Shown here: positions 52,301-61,369 of the stretch, piece after piece
How the letters are laid out: each line of letters starts with the position of its first letter
How positions within the stretch are numbered: position 1 is the stretch's first letter
Source of the DNA: Gautieria morchelliformis
Taxonomy: Eukaryota; Basidiomycota; Agaricomycetes; Gomphales; Gomphaceae
Assembly: GCA_015179125.1 (NCBI GenBank)
Contig: WHVA01000025.1
Span: 62,001-126,000, forward strand
Direction of reading: 5' to 3'
Length of the DNA: 64,000 bases
Program-made: the position numbers and the translations under genes
Notes under the pieces: model-generated
What the model was told of the DNA's origin: nothing
The model's input: only the letters and a program-made list of their open reading frames with translations
The model's database searches: none

Positions 52301-53279
52301 TATGTAGTACCGCACCGGGTGAAATTCCTTCGATTTCAGATGGTTCCTCGGCATAGCTAGCGAAATCATTTCGGCTTCTAGCTATGTGTGTTGTTGCCGC
52401 TGAATCGGCTAACCAGTCGGATGCGGATATAGCACTGTATGCTACCTCCTTAGATACAAATGCGAAGTCCTTTTCTTCTGCTTGTTTGACTGTTTCTTTG
52501 TTCCCTGATTTGAACCATTTCGGTGCTTGGCCCTCCTTGCCGCCACCTTTCGCCCAACAGTCCTTCACGTAATGACCCTTCTTGCCGCAATTTCGGCACT
52601 TTCCCTTTGTTGCTCCTGAGTCATCTTTCCTGGTCCTGTGACGTTGTTGCGCCTTAAGCGCCGTCTGCCGTGCCGATCCAGCTTTCCGTGCTCGATCCTC
52701 ATCGAGGACCCGAGCTATTAATATATCAGCTGTTGTCCCGGCTCCACTGGCGTTTACTGCCGTAATAAACGCCGACCAAGAATCTGGTAATGACGTCAGC
52801 AACGTGTTCGAGAACTCGGTGTCACTGATGTAATGCCCCCGCGCATTCAATTCCTGTTGAATGCCGCGGAGCTTGCGTACGTGCTCCTCCATGTTCGCGC
52901 CGTCCTCGGCAAGCGTCCGGAAGAAATCTCTTCGGAGATTTACAATCCCCACTGCTCCCTTAGATTCGAATATTGCTTGTAGACTAGTCCATACAGAAAA
53001 TGCAGACATCGTCTGATTGATGTAAACTAGTTGTTCATCGGCAACTCTGAGGCAAATCTCTTTTCTGGCCTTCTTGTCCTTCCTTCTCCAATCGTCGATC
53101 TCCTGCTGCTCGGTTGCAGTGACGTTGTCGGCATCTGCCGGTCTCAGTTCCGTCTCCCTGCCGATAGCCACGTCCCACAGATCTAAGTCATCGAGTATCC
53201 ACTCGAGCCGCCGGCGCCACGCCGCGTAATTATCCCCGTTCAAGGGGTCGATCTTGTACGTGTTGTTGCTACTCGACAT
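49257..53279 (-). CDS. gag-pol: Copia Gag-Pol polyprotein, intact
   Basis: 1340 residues in one frame from ATG 53279. Domains in order: UBN2-type Gag (about 10-210; LNGDNYAAWRRRLEWILDDL); zinc knuckle CRNCGKKGHYVKDC (about 234-247); protease LADSAATTHIARS (about 290); GAG-pre-integrase (KWHRILGHVN, CKACIQGKRHVEPFPK); integrase with Asp in LTVSDVWGPAQ, Asp in FRSDNGGEYV and Glu in QNGIAERLNRT; RVT_2 (WVYAVKTQPDGQFDKAKARV, DVKGAYLNSTIDEEIYMRQP, catalytic VYVDDFGLF); and RNase H with FVDLDYANR, TTEAEYMAL and RSDNLGA, ending with NIADIFTKGL. All signature catalytic residues are present. It replicates through cytoplasmic particles and integrates cDNA. Length and order are standard for Ty1/copia, with no frameshift between gag and pol. 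Confidence 0.95.
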   Translation of the reverse strand: MSSSNNTYKIDPLNGDNYAAWRRRLEWILDDLDLWDVAIGRETELRPADADNVTATEQQEIDDWRRKDKKARKEICLRVADEQLVYINQTMSAFSVWTSLQAIFESKGAVGIVNLRRDFFRTLAEDGANMEEHVRKLRGIQQELNARGHYISDTEFSNTLLTSLPDSWSAFITAVNASGAGTTADILIARVLDEDRARKAGSARQTALKAQQRHRTRKDDSGATKGKCRNCGKKGHYVKDCWAKGGGKEGQAPKWFKSGNKETVKQAEEKDFAFVSKEVAYSAISASDWLADSAATTHIARSRNDFASYAEEPSEIEGISPGAVLHTQGRGTIYMEFKIGAKTNTIELRDVKHAPDAPNNLISVGRLTDKGSTATFSGTGVEFKSRAGVTFAQGQKRGRLFCMKARVTRSVEARDFAAAAKGRSWDKWHRILGHVNINSIKMLKSNDLVTGLEIDESNEPSQCKACIQGKRHVEPFPKRAEDTVEQVGDLTVSDVWGPAQTEGPSREKYFYSFTNIKSRYTVIYFGSTKDEALKHFETYKAFLETQTGQKLKKFRSDNGGEYVNKNFKEFCAKYGIIMETTAPYSPAQNGIAERLNRTLLEHARAMIFAKNLPKILWPEAVAYACYIKNRSPTRALGDDATPFQALFGKKPNIARLEEFGTNCWVMVPDQRRAKLDPKAEEHIFVGVAEHAKAWRYYNKASKHVQVSRNITFDENDNRLYPIPDNDDDDTAPLEGEHSPREHVPDPITSTPQTSSPQTTPVPDPPEQAPAPEIRRSTRITQRPDYRKLNNSGRTEQVYITKEIVTEPENYRAAVSRDDAPIWEKAMEIEMDQHKTLGTWELTELPPGRIAIGCRWVYAVKTQPDGQFDKAKARVVAQGFTQRPGMDYYEITSPVVKFDSLRVLLAIANTLDWEIEMMDVKGAYLNSTIDEEIYMRQPDGFDDGSGRVLRIYRALYGLKQSGRAWHQRLRKLLLDLGFHQSTADECVYIRQDKDSIEVISVYVDDFGLFADSKGGMIKLKGELHGKFPLTDLGEMKKILGIRVERNRDEGTLIMSQGHYIDIILDRFNMTTAHSVSTPLHKMIKLTTPMDSTGPTAEVPYAKAIGSLMYAALSTRPDLAFTVQHLSQFTTTYGTEHWTAIKHALRYLKGSRDDGIIFRRDAGLDLEIFVDLDYANRNDALSISGYVAILGGGAIAWSSKKQRTITLSTTEAEYMALTEGAKQLIWLRRFIEELGIDQTQPTSLRSDNLGAITLSHDATYHARTKHINVAYHFIREKVVSHEASLTYVPTKENIADIFTKGLDMHQHRYLLGKLGFCRRDFSLRGSVSNRDDDTAEAEPARI
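49309..49317 (-). promoter_or_regulatory. Polypurine tract of the intact copia
   Basis: The minus strand reads GAGGGGGAG directly before the 3' LTR start TGTTAGTAATCGG. It is the primer site for plus-strand synthesis. Confidence 0.8.
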
Positions 53280-53345
53280 CGTCGATCGGTATTGAGTTAT
53301 TGGAGTATAGAGCGTAGTTAGATTTGTAGTAGTTTAGTTATGCGC

Positions 53346-53358
53346 GGGGCCCATAACC
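53346..53358 (-). promoter_or_regulatory. Primer-binding site of the intact copia, half-tRNA(iMet) type
   Basis: GGTTATGGGCCCC directly follows the LTR end TTCCACA. It is the complement of the initiator tRNA(Met) anticodon arm GGGCCCATAACC, as in Drosophila copia, rather than of a tRNA 3' end. Confidence 0.8.
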
Positions 53359-53579
53359 TGTGGAACGAAGGAGATATAATGATCTGATATTCTACGATCT
53401 CAAGTAGATCGTTCTGCCTTATATACAAAATATAATGTCCATTGTATTACCAATCTCTTCGAGCTGCTGTGCCGATGCGATGCCGGTGCACCAGTAACCC
53501 GGGTCGAGAGCGATCTCGAACCTCCGGCTAAATGCGTGCCGGCTCTGCCTCGGCGGTGTCATCGTCCCGATTACTAACA
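53359..53579 (-). repeat. 5' LTR of the intact copia
   Basis: 221 bp, near-identical to 49088-49308. The right flank AAGCA starts at 53580. Confidence 0.93.
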
Positions 53580-54291
53580 AAGCATAATATGTTCAATTTA
53601 TTGTGTGGTGTTTCCAATTGTTTCTCACATTGTTCTTGTACCATGCATCCATTTCTCTGCTTATTTTCGAAATTTTCCAGTCACTCCCTATCTCTCCATT
53701 CCACTTTGTTATTTCTATTTTCACAGGCGGCTGCACCCAGCGGAGTTTGAAATGACTTCGACGCGCCCTTGGGCGCTAAAGGGCCGGGTGCACGTATATG
53801 CCTTCTGAGACAGGATTGTACTCCTCTCTCAGTGACAATAAATTCACTGAGAGAGGCGAGTAGTATCTTTCATATTTACATAGCATGTTGACTGAAAATC
53901 ATGTAGTGTATTTGATTCTAGGTACTGTATTAATATCTCAGTGACAATAAATTCACTGAGAGAGTGTATTTGATTCTAGCTTTCTAAGAACTCTACCGAA
54001 CCTTCCCTGCCATAGCCCCTAGTTGCTAACATTATCGGCCTGGGCTGGACGACGCTCGTGCCCCCCTCCCCCCCCGCTGATATATCAAAACTCTCCACGG
54101 TGAAACCTCAGAAAAATATGTCAGATATCCTGTGATTTATTGCCTTGGTCATAGTTATACTCTCTCTAAATGCTAGACTACTGATGTCGCAACATGTTCC
54201 ACCTTATCAACCCGTTGACGTTCCCCCCCTTTTTTCTACAGCTTATAACATTGTCTGTCGCCCCATGTCCCCCCCTCCGTTTTAATTTTCT

Positions 54292-55474
54292 ATGTTCATT
54301 TCGCTTAACGTATCAACTCGACATAACATCCTCAAATCCATGAGCCATTATCCCTTATATGTCAATAATGAAAACATCCTTCCACGCATTGTGTGGGAAC
54401 TGGTAGGGAAATCCAACGTTGCTTTCAACAGACATGAACGCGAAGAAGCCGCATTTGTGCTTTCAGCTAAAATAACCTACGATAAGTAAGCAAATGAAAC
54501 CCTTACCATTGACGGCCTGTTTTATAACTCCTATAGGTTTTTCGTCGGTGCCCTGGGAGCGTTTTCCCCCCACTATGGGTCCTTAGATAAGGCGAAATAC
54601 CGTATGACGTGTGTCGCCCCTGAAAACGCTCAGCTCGCAGGAATGTTCCACCGTGGGATCCAATTGATGAGATCGCTTCAGCACATGGTCGCCAGAATGA
54701 CCAGTCGTCAATTTCTACTGGATACTGTGGATAACGAAGAACGTCTCATTGTCAGCCTCCCCGTGTTTGAAAAGAGGGTGAGATTCCTCCGCTTTTGTAT
54801 CGCGATAAATTAATATTTATATCCCCCCCTTCCCCCTCTTCACAGCCGATTCCTATTGTCCCCCACACGTATTTGGCAGATCTTGTAGAAGACAAGAAAG
54901 GTAATAGCACTTCGTCCCACCGATTATACGTGTTCATCTTCGCCAGATCCTGCATTTGATTTTTTTCTCCGACGATAACACGCTTGATTCCGAACCAACT
55001 CTCGATGACAATACAAAAAATTACCCAGTTCCCCCCAAGTACACTGAACAGTTTGACACGATCAAGAATATCTATTCCATCAACATCCTTCCAATTTATT
55101 ACAAGAATAGATTGGTCCCAACACTCAAAGTTCCTCGTGTTCTCGAAAATGCGACCGTTGAACTGCATGTAGCGCTGACGCATAACTACATGCGTAAAGA
55201 TGCCATCAGATTTGACTCGTTTAATGGTTATATTAGACAGGTCATCGTGCACAAGCTCGGAACTCCCAAGCCCTTGTCACCTTACAAAAGAAAGGATCCC
55301 TGTGAGGGTCCTTTCCTTCCCATCGCCTCATCTTCCTCCTCCAACCCGAATACAGCCGCTAGTCCTTCTAAAAGGCCCAAAAGTAATTCACCGTCCCCCT
55401 TTTATTGCCCCTTCCAACATGAACTAACCCTTTTCCATCAGATTCATCTTCTGACGTTTAATCCTTCCTCATGA
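54292..55474 (+). CDS. Unrecognised gene with introns
   Basis: Starts at ATG 54292 (MFISLNVSTRHNILKSMSHY). Introns 54486-54537 (GTAAGC..CTATAG) and 54778-54845 (GTGAGA..CACAG) join cleanly to KFFVGALGAFSPHYGSLDKA, MFHRGIQLMRSLQHMVARMT and VFEKRPIPIVPHTYLADLVE. A third intron (54901-54946) leads into FFSDDNTLDSEPTLDDNTKN, but this frame needs one T fewer in the T7 run at about 54960, so the gene is frameshifted or spliced differently. The C-terminal part has PRVLENATVELHVALTHNYM and a Ser/Pro/Lys-rich tail ending at 55474. No known domain was recognised. It follows the Helitron region and may be cargo or a host gene; its function is unknown. Confidence 0.45.
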
Positions 55475-55500
55475 ACGTCGCTCTATGAAAACGTGATGTC

Positions 55501-55637
55501 TTATCCTGTACCGTATTGTGATCTTTTATCCTGTACCATATCATCATCTCTTATCCTGTCCCATGTCGAGGTCTCTTATCCTGTAACATATCGTGATCTC
55601 TTATCCTGTACCGTATCATCGTCTATTATCCTGTACG
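55501..55637. repeat. 25-bp tandem repeat (5.5 copies)
   Basis: Units starting TTATCCTGTA at 55501, 55526, 55551, 55576, 55601 and 55626 (partial), in exact 25-bp register with point differences. They begin 27 bp after the end of the preceding coding frame. Confidence 0.95.
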
Positions 55638-56084
55638 TTTATACTATGCTCCCCTCTGTATCTCAATTGTTTACCATCATCAATCACAATACTGCTTATT
55701 GTCGACGTCACCGTACCTAAGAATTTTAATGATAACTGTTTTTTTTTTAATCCTAGTACTCTTTTAACGGTATCGACAAGGGGCTGCTGGCAACACCGGC
55801 CTCTAGTGTTATGTACCAGGCACCGTGACAACGGCTCTGCCGGAAGCGCCTGCCTTTATGCAAATGAGGAAAATTCATCCTGTAGAGTAAGGCAATGATA
55901 CTAAGTATTAGTACAACAATTGAAGCCTTTCCACCTTGTACAAAGGGTTGTCAACTGCATGCTGGACTAATTCGCCTGTAGTACAAGGCCGCCTAAGTAC
56001 CCTTTTTCACGATATCAAGTGACATGAGTGACACTTGCGTGATGTCGGATTCACCATTTCCTCCTTACTTCTCAGACGACACGC
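55638..56084. other. Spacer upstream of FunK1 copy 2
   Basis: AT-rich, with a T9 run near 55740 and no coding. Similarity to the region before copy 1 begins about 25 bp before the ATG (CTCCTTA and AGACGACACGC). Confidence 0.4.
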
Positions 56085-59000
56085 ATGTCTACTCAAACAC
56101 CACTTAACGCTGGAACTCATAAACTATCAAGCAAGGCCAATGCTCTCCACCAACATATTATAACAGCTATAACTTCCATGGCTTTCAATGTAGTCAATGA
56201 AGACCTGATAGTGGCACAGCAGTCGACAAGTTTGAAGTTGGACACTGTAACCTCTCAAAGATGTTCCTCATATGTAAAAACCATCATGGAGGTCAATAAA
56301 CCGGAAAAGAAGCTCTACAAGCCTGTCACCAAGCTGCTTACCGAGATAAGTTGCTTTGTCCACCACATGCATGTCAAGAAGCCATTCACCTCTGCTCTCT
56401 CTGATAAGAATTCGCTCCTAATGTTTATAATTCGAGCAAGTTCTGTCCAAGACACCGACAATGGAGAGGTGCCAGACATTGTAGGTGTAGAGGCAACCGC
56501 CGAAGAAGTTACAAACTATCTGGAAAAGGATGTCCTCCCAGACCGGCTATCGTCCTTGCACTGGTCCCAGCTCCTGCCTGTCGGCCAAATAAAGTTAGCT
56601 GAGATGCCTGATGATGGGAACACAGATGACCTTGTGCGGTTGCTAGGCTACGTTTGGTGTACAGACCGCTATCAACCCAATCGCTTTATCTATACGGCTA
56701 TAATGGCATACAAAACTGGATTTCTCACCCTACAGTGTCTTCCGGACAGTATGGCGGTCTCGTCGTATCACTCCTATGACGACCATGATGCACTGGTTCG
56801 CTATGTTTATGCTGTGTACTACCCTGAATCTCGAGCTGAAACACAGCCGTGCGAATTCACAAATTTGAAGCCCATTCAGAGATCCTTGGATGAGCCTAAG
56901 ACAAAGGCCTCCGCCACTGCCCTGAAGCCATCATTCAAATACACCATCCGAGGTGATAATGAAACCACAGAATATTCCGTCTTCGACCACTTCCATGGCT
57001 TGAGTTTTTCACAACAGGTGTATGTTGGGCTGGGAGCTATAGCCACCAAGAGCACCAGATTTGCACGAGTTATTGTGTTGAAAGTTTATTGTCGTGGTCT
57101 CACACGCCGCTTCCACGAAGAGGAAATACTTCAAAAAATCCATGAAGACGGCTATTTACCAGGAGTCCCAAGGATTTTGAAGGATGTGTCAGAACAGCCA
57201 TTCCCCTTGCCGAGAAATCATTCACTGGATCGCCATCGAGAAGCATGCATGGTACCTTTAACAACAACAGGGGAGAGTTTGAGTAAAGCTCAAGGAGGAG
57301 ATATACATGCGCCAACCGAAAGGCTTCAAGATACCAGGTAGGGAGCATGCAGTGCTCCACCTCAAGAGGGAAATCTACGGCTTGAAACAATCAGGTTGCG
57401 AATGGTATGATGACTTGAAGAGTACCTTGACATCTATGGGTTTCACAAGATGTCAAGTCGAGCATGCAGTATTCTACCGATACGACCAGGACGCCACCGT
57501 GCTTGCGGTCGATGTAGACGACATCACTATCGTTGGGAACTCGAAGCGTGGCATCAGCAGGTTCAAAGAGCAATTGAGCATGCACTACAAAATCAAGGAC
57601 CTAGGTGATCTGAACTGGCTATTAGGTCTTGAAGTCGTCAGAGACCGAAACCGAAGAACAATCACCTTCAGCCAAAGCACGTATGTCCAGAAGATAGTGG
57701 AACGTTTTAACTTGCAGGATGCTCGGCCACTCTCGATCGCTATGAACCCCAGTGATATTCTGTCAGTCGAGGACTACCCCAAAGCCCCTCAAGAAATGGT
57801 GAGAATGTGTTGCAATTCTTGAAAGCCATGTATGATCTCACTGAAGGTTTGTGTGTAGCTCTATTGTCCATACCGACACTAACCAACCTTAGTTCATCGC
57901 ACCCTTGTGGAAAAGAAGGGCATATTGCATTGTGACCTAAGTTGGGCAAACATCCTTATCAACCATAAACATTTCGAGGGACCCAATGAAAATGACCTTA
58001 ACATTCCATTCATTGACAGGATCTTAAACAAACCGTGAGTTATATATTTTGATTGTTTCCCCGCATAACCTCATGCCATATCCTAGGGTGCCGAAAGTGC
58101 AAGTGCTTCTTATGGAGTTCGACAATGCCATGATAATTCATGAGACGGGGAAAAAACCAGTAAGTCAGCATTACAAGTAATCTGATTATCGTCTTACGTC
58201 CAATGTAAGGATGAAAATCGCGGGATCACTGTAAGCGTGTAATGTTTATGGTGTAGCACTTGGTTAACTTCTTGGGACAGGGCACGTCAGCTTTCATTGC
58301 AGACGTTCTCGCCCACCCTTCCCTTGCACCAGTTCAAAATATTTTTTATCAATATGTGCAAGATCTCAACAAGGCCATAATTCCACATCGCCAGACTGAC
58401 AGAAACAGTTCTGATAAACAGTTTTTCCAACAATTGGCCACGTACAAACATTTGAAGAACAAGCATGTTTCACACCAAGCGATCCATGATGCCGAATCCA
58501 TTTTCTGGGTCATTGTGTTCTTCATGGTCCGTGCCAACCCAAAAGGTTCAGACAGCTACAAAAACATAGAAGTGCGTTCGGAGACATTTGATGCCATCCT
58601 GGCGCACAAGATTGGGAAACGCATCAGTACTCGTAAAGCTTACTTTGAGAGTTTTATGGGGGAGGAGTGGGAAGAGATGCTTCCGGAAAAACTATCAGAA
58701 TTTTCTGCGACACTTCACGAGCTTTGGCACTACTTTTCGTTCCCCTGGTATGGCATACAGGTGCCTCCCGAGCATCAGTTTCATGCCCACAACTTCCTAC
58801 AGCGATTGCTCTTCTGGGAGATCAGCCGACTTACCAAAATGGCAGATTACATAGAATTTGAATTGGCCCCACTGCCTGTTTACTCAAGCCTGTTGGGGAC
58901 ACAATGCTCCGCTACTCTGGGGCCCTCCATGCATTTCCTCTCGCAGAAAAACCTGCAGACAGAAGACAGCAGTGAAGCTCTGCCTGCAGAGCGCATGGGC

Positions 59001-59281
59001 AGAGAACACCAGCAGTCTCGGGGACACCATGGTGATGTTCGCCTGTGTATGTTCACTTTACATTATGTCATTGACCTATATCAGACGATGGTGCTCTCTC
59101 CACTGCGGCTGGCATGCTGACCGATGAAGCTCATGGCATGGGGTCATATGAAATTCCACCCTCAATTGTAGCTGACGACACTATCTGCAAAATAATTCAG
59201 GATGTACGGGCTTCCACGGACATTCAGAAACTATGGTTCACCGGAGAGTCAAAACCTAGTTTCCCGATTCACCCCCTTTAG
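56085..59281 (+). pseudogene. FunK1-type fungal protein kinase, copy 2, split by an RT fragment
   Basis: Coding starts at ATG 56085 (MSTQTPLNAGTHKLSSKANA) and is open to about 57290, where a 0.5-kb copia RT fragment interrupts it. It resumes at about 57811 (LQFLKAMYDLTE). Introns are 57847-57892, 58035-58086, 58160-58256 and 59032-59084; the final exon 59085-59281 ends FPIHPL-TAG. The core has VIVLKVYCRGLTRRF, GYLPGVPRILKD, VHRTLVEKKGILHCDLSWAN (HCD where copy 1 has HRD), LLMEFDNAMII (EFD where copy 1 has DFD), GQGTSAFIADVL and HDAESIFWVIVFFM. Loss of the catalytic-loop Arg and of the metal-binding Asp would weaken or abolish activity even without the insertion. The reading frame 3' of the insertion is cleaner than in copy 1. 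Confidence 0.78.
57291..57809 (+). mobile_element. Internal copia reverse-transcriptase fragment inside FunK1 copy 2
   Basis: Encodes the middle of RVT_2 without a stop from 57307: EEIYMRQPKGF, EIYGLKQSGCEWYDDLKSTL, catalytic AVDVDDITIVGNS, LGDLNWLLGLEV and STYVQKIVERFNLQDARPLS. No LTR, polypurine tract or duplication flanks it. The left edge shares CAAGGA with the uninterrupted kinase sequence in copy 1 (36970-36975), so it looks like filler DNA joined at microhomology rather than normal integration. Confidence 0.7.
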
Positions 59282-59883
59282 GCCAGGATATTCGGGCCAT
59301 GACATCATGTATCTAGATAAGGCAATAGCGTGTTTTAGCAATGAGGAGAGGTCACCTCGTTGCAAATCAAGTAATATATGTCTACCAATCACGACAATTA
59401 AATAGTGCAGCATCTCTGGGTCTAATAACAAGACCTCCATCGTATATGAGGCTGCAGCCCTCTGACCTTTCCCGTGCCCGGCAAGGTGTGATGACCATGG
59501 ACATACATGTAAATATATGGACTGTCTGTTACTAGCAACATACCAAAAACTACGGTGAGGGCAGTTGAGCGGATATACACGTGTGAATGTATGACTGAAT
59601 CTGGAAGATTTGAACTCCGGGAATAGATTTGATCTCGTGCCTTGTGGTCCAAAAGAATTGAAAGAACTCGGAATTACCAATCCAAATATTAGCTCAACCG
59701 AATGACGTGCCTAATATTTTCATTGTACTAAATGGGCCATTTGTAAATAAGGTTGTCGATATCGATCAGGTTAGACCTCCCATTTGTAGACCTTCCTCAT
59801 GACAGTACTTTCCCCTCTGTAGTACTAGCAGCAAATGCGGAACATAAATTGTGCGTGTTCCATTTCCTTGGGGATGGTCCATG
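59282..59883. other. Duplicated intergenic sequence
   Basis: Collinear with 38470-39016 between FunK1 and the GTPase gene, with scattered differences. No gene is seen; frames on either strand are short. Confidence 0.6.
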
Positions 59884-60379
59884 TGTAGAGGACAGGAATT
59901 ATAGGCAGTAGGAATGGACTTCTTGCTCAAAAGAATAGACTAGAAATTAATTCACTCTCTCAGTGAATTTAGTTGTCACTGTAAATATATTATACACTAC
60001 CTAGAAATTAATTCACTACAGAGGATTTCTAGGTCAATAAATCGAAAGAATGCTAGACTAATTTACTTGCCTCTCTCAGTGAATTTAGTTGTCACTGAGA
60101 GAGGGGGAAACTGTTTCACTGCGCATGTACTACTACCCGGCCCTTTAGCGCCCAAGAGCTCGCGCGTCGAAGTCATTTCAGACTCCGCTGGTGCAGCCGC
60201 TTGTGAAAGTAGGAATAACAAAATGAAATAGAGAGACAGGGAGTGAGTGGAAAATTTCGAAAATAACCAGAGAAATGGATGCATGATACAAGAATAACAT
60301 GAGAAGAAATTGAGAAAGCACACAACAAATTGGATATATTATGCTTGATTTTGGTGCAGGAGCATCAATGCACCCAACA
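59884..60379 (-). mobile_element. Solo LTR, family B, copy 4 (target duplication CCATG)
   Basis: 496 bp, starting TGTAGAGGACAGG and ending GCACCCAACA, more diverged than copies 1-3. CCATG flanks it at 59879-59883 and 60380-60384. The homologous segment near 39010 has a single CCATG at 39017-39021 and no LTR, a natural empty site. Confidence 0.9.
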
Positions 60380-60384
60380 CCATG

Positions 60385-60514
60385 CGTTGAATTCTCCTGT
60401 GTAGGTGTCGCGGTTGGTGGTGGGGCCGTTGGCAAGGTGTGTGGCCTGAGCTGACCGTCCTCGCACGCAGTGATCAATATTTGTTATGACCTTAGATATG
60501 TCTTCTTATCTCGC
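60385..60514 (+). pseudogene. Rho-type GTPase fragment, copy 2
   Basis: Homologous to 39022-39151: the G1 region reads VGGGAVGK (Asp changed to Gly), followed by the same first intron and the start of exon 2 (MSSYL in place of MCLLISH, shifted by a base change). It is cut at 60515 by an LTR of family A, and the rest of the gene is not found to the right. Confidence 0.65.
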
Positions 60515-61369
60515 TGTCAAGATTGGTTTTTAGGCGTTAATATTGTGTATTAGTGAACACAGCGAATGCCCGAATAACTTGTGCGAATAAGAATGCTGTT
60601 TGGCGAATAGGTGAACCAACAAATGTTCACAAGATACGAGGGTTGCCCGAACGGAGATCGCCCTATCTACAGTTGTAGTGAAATGGCCCGTGGCACTTGA
60701 CAATGTAACGTGCAAGGTGTCACGGAAGGGCTGTTTAAGTAGCGACAATCCCTTTGCTGGCAAAGGTGCTCCTTCGGAGCCCTTCACCGACAGCACAGAA
60801 AATAGTTCGAAGGCTAAGGTAACAAAGATGAAGTATGAGAACTCACCAGTGATGCCTAAGTCCTCTTCTGGTTGAAGATAGAAATCTACAGGAGAAGGCT
60901 CAAGATGATGATCACAGTGAGGTCAAGTTTGCACAAGATGGACGTATGGTAATTGAACTGAGGAATATACATGCGAATGTAAACTACTTATATCGAATGC
61001 TCGTAAGGTATCAGCGAATAGGAAAGAGGTCGTTGTGAGTCAGGGTTGGATAGGGGTGCGCAGCCATGATACACAATAGATGAAATAAACATACAATAAA
61101 TTGAGGGAGGAGTGCGAACATGAAACGACGGAGAGCAAAGGTGGCGAAGGCACTTATGTACAAAACCATGTCTTGGGACCTGCATACATGCCACCCTGCA
61201 CGGACTCTTTGTCTACTGGGTTGATCCCACATGGCCTGTGGACGGGACATCCCGCGAACACATCCTGGCCATATGAACACCCAAAGGGGTTGGATCGAGA
61301 AGCTGATGGGAGCAGTGACGAACCATCATACCGGGTAGGGGGGGTTGATCGTGTTTGATGGTGTGCCTA
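60515..61369 (+). mobile_element. LTR, family A, copy 3 (right end lost)
   Basis: Starts TGTCAAGATTGG right after CTCGC and follows copy 1 closely (850 bp) until about 61369 (GTTTGATGGTGTGCC), where similarity stops. In the paralogous segment the same CTCGC at 39147-39151 is uninterrupted, which fixes the insertion point. The right third and the second CTCGC are missing, so a deletion followed the insertion. Confidence 0.8.

Larger units (their letters stand above)
49088..53579 (-). mobile_element. Complete young Ty1/copia retrotransposon (target duplication AAGCA)
   Basis: 4492 bp. LTRs 49088-49308 and 53359-53579 are each 221 bp (plus strand TGTGGAACG to ACTAACA), with only one difference noticed by eye (T at 49269, C at the equivalent position near 53540). 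AAGCA flanks both sides (49083-49087 and 53580-53584). Primer site 53358-53346, an uninterrupted 1340-codon gag-pol and polypurine tract 49309-49317 are all in place. It looks able to transpose. It sits inside LTR copy 3 of family B. Confidence 0.95.
49050..54031 (+). mobile_element. Solo LTR, family B, copy 3, split by a copia element (target duplication TTATC)
   Basis: Starts TGTTGGGTGCATTTATGC at 49050, is interrupted after 49087, resumes at 53585 and ends GTTGCTAACA at 54031. Without the insert the LTR is 485 bp, the same length as copy 2, in inverted orientation. TTATC occurs at 49045-49049 and 54032-54036. Confidence 0.88.
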
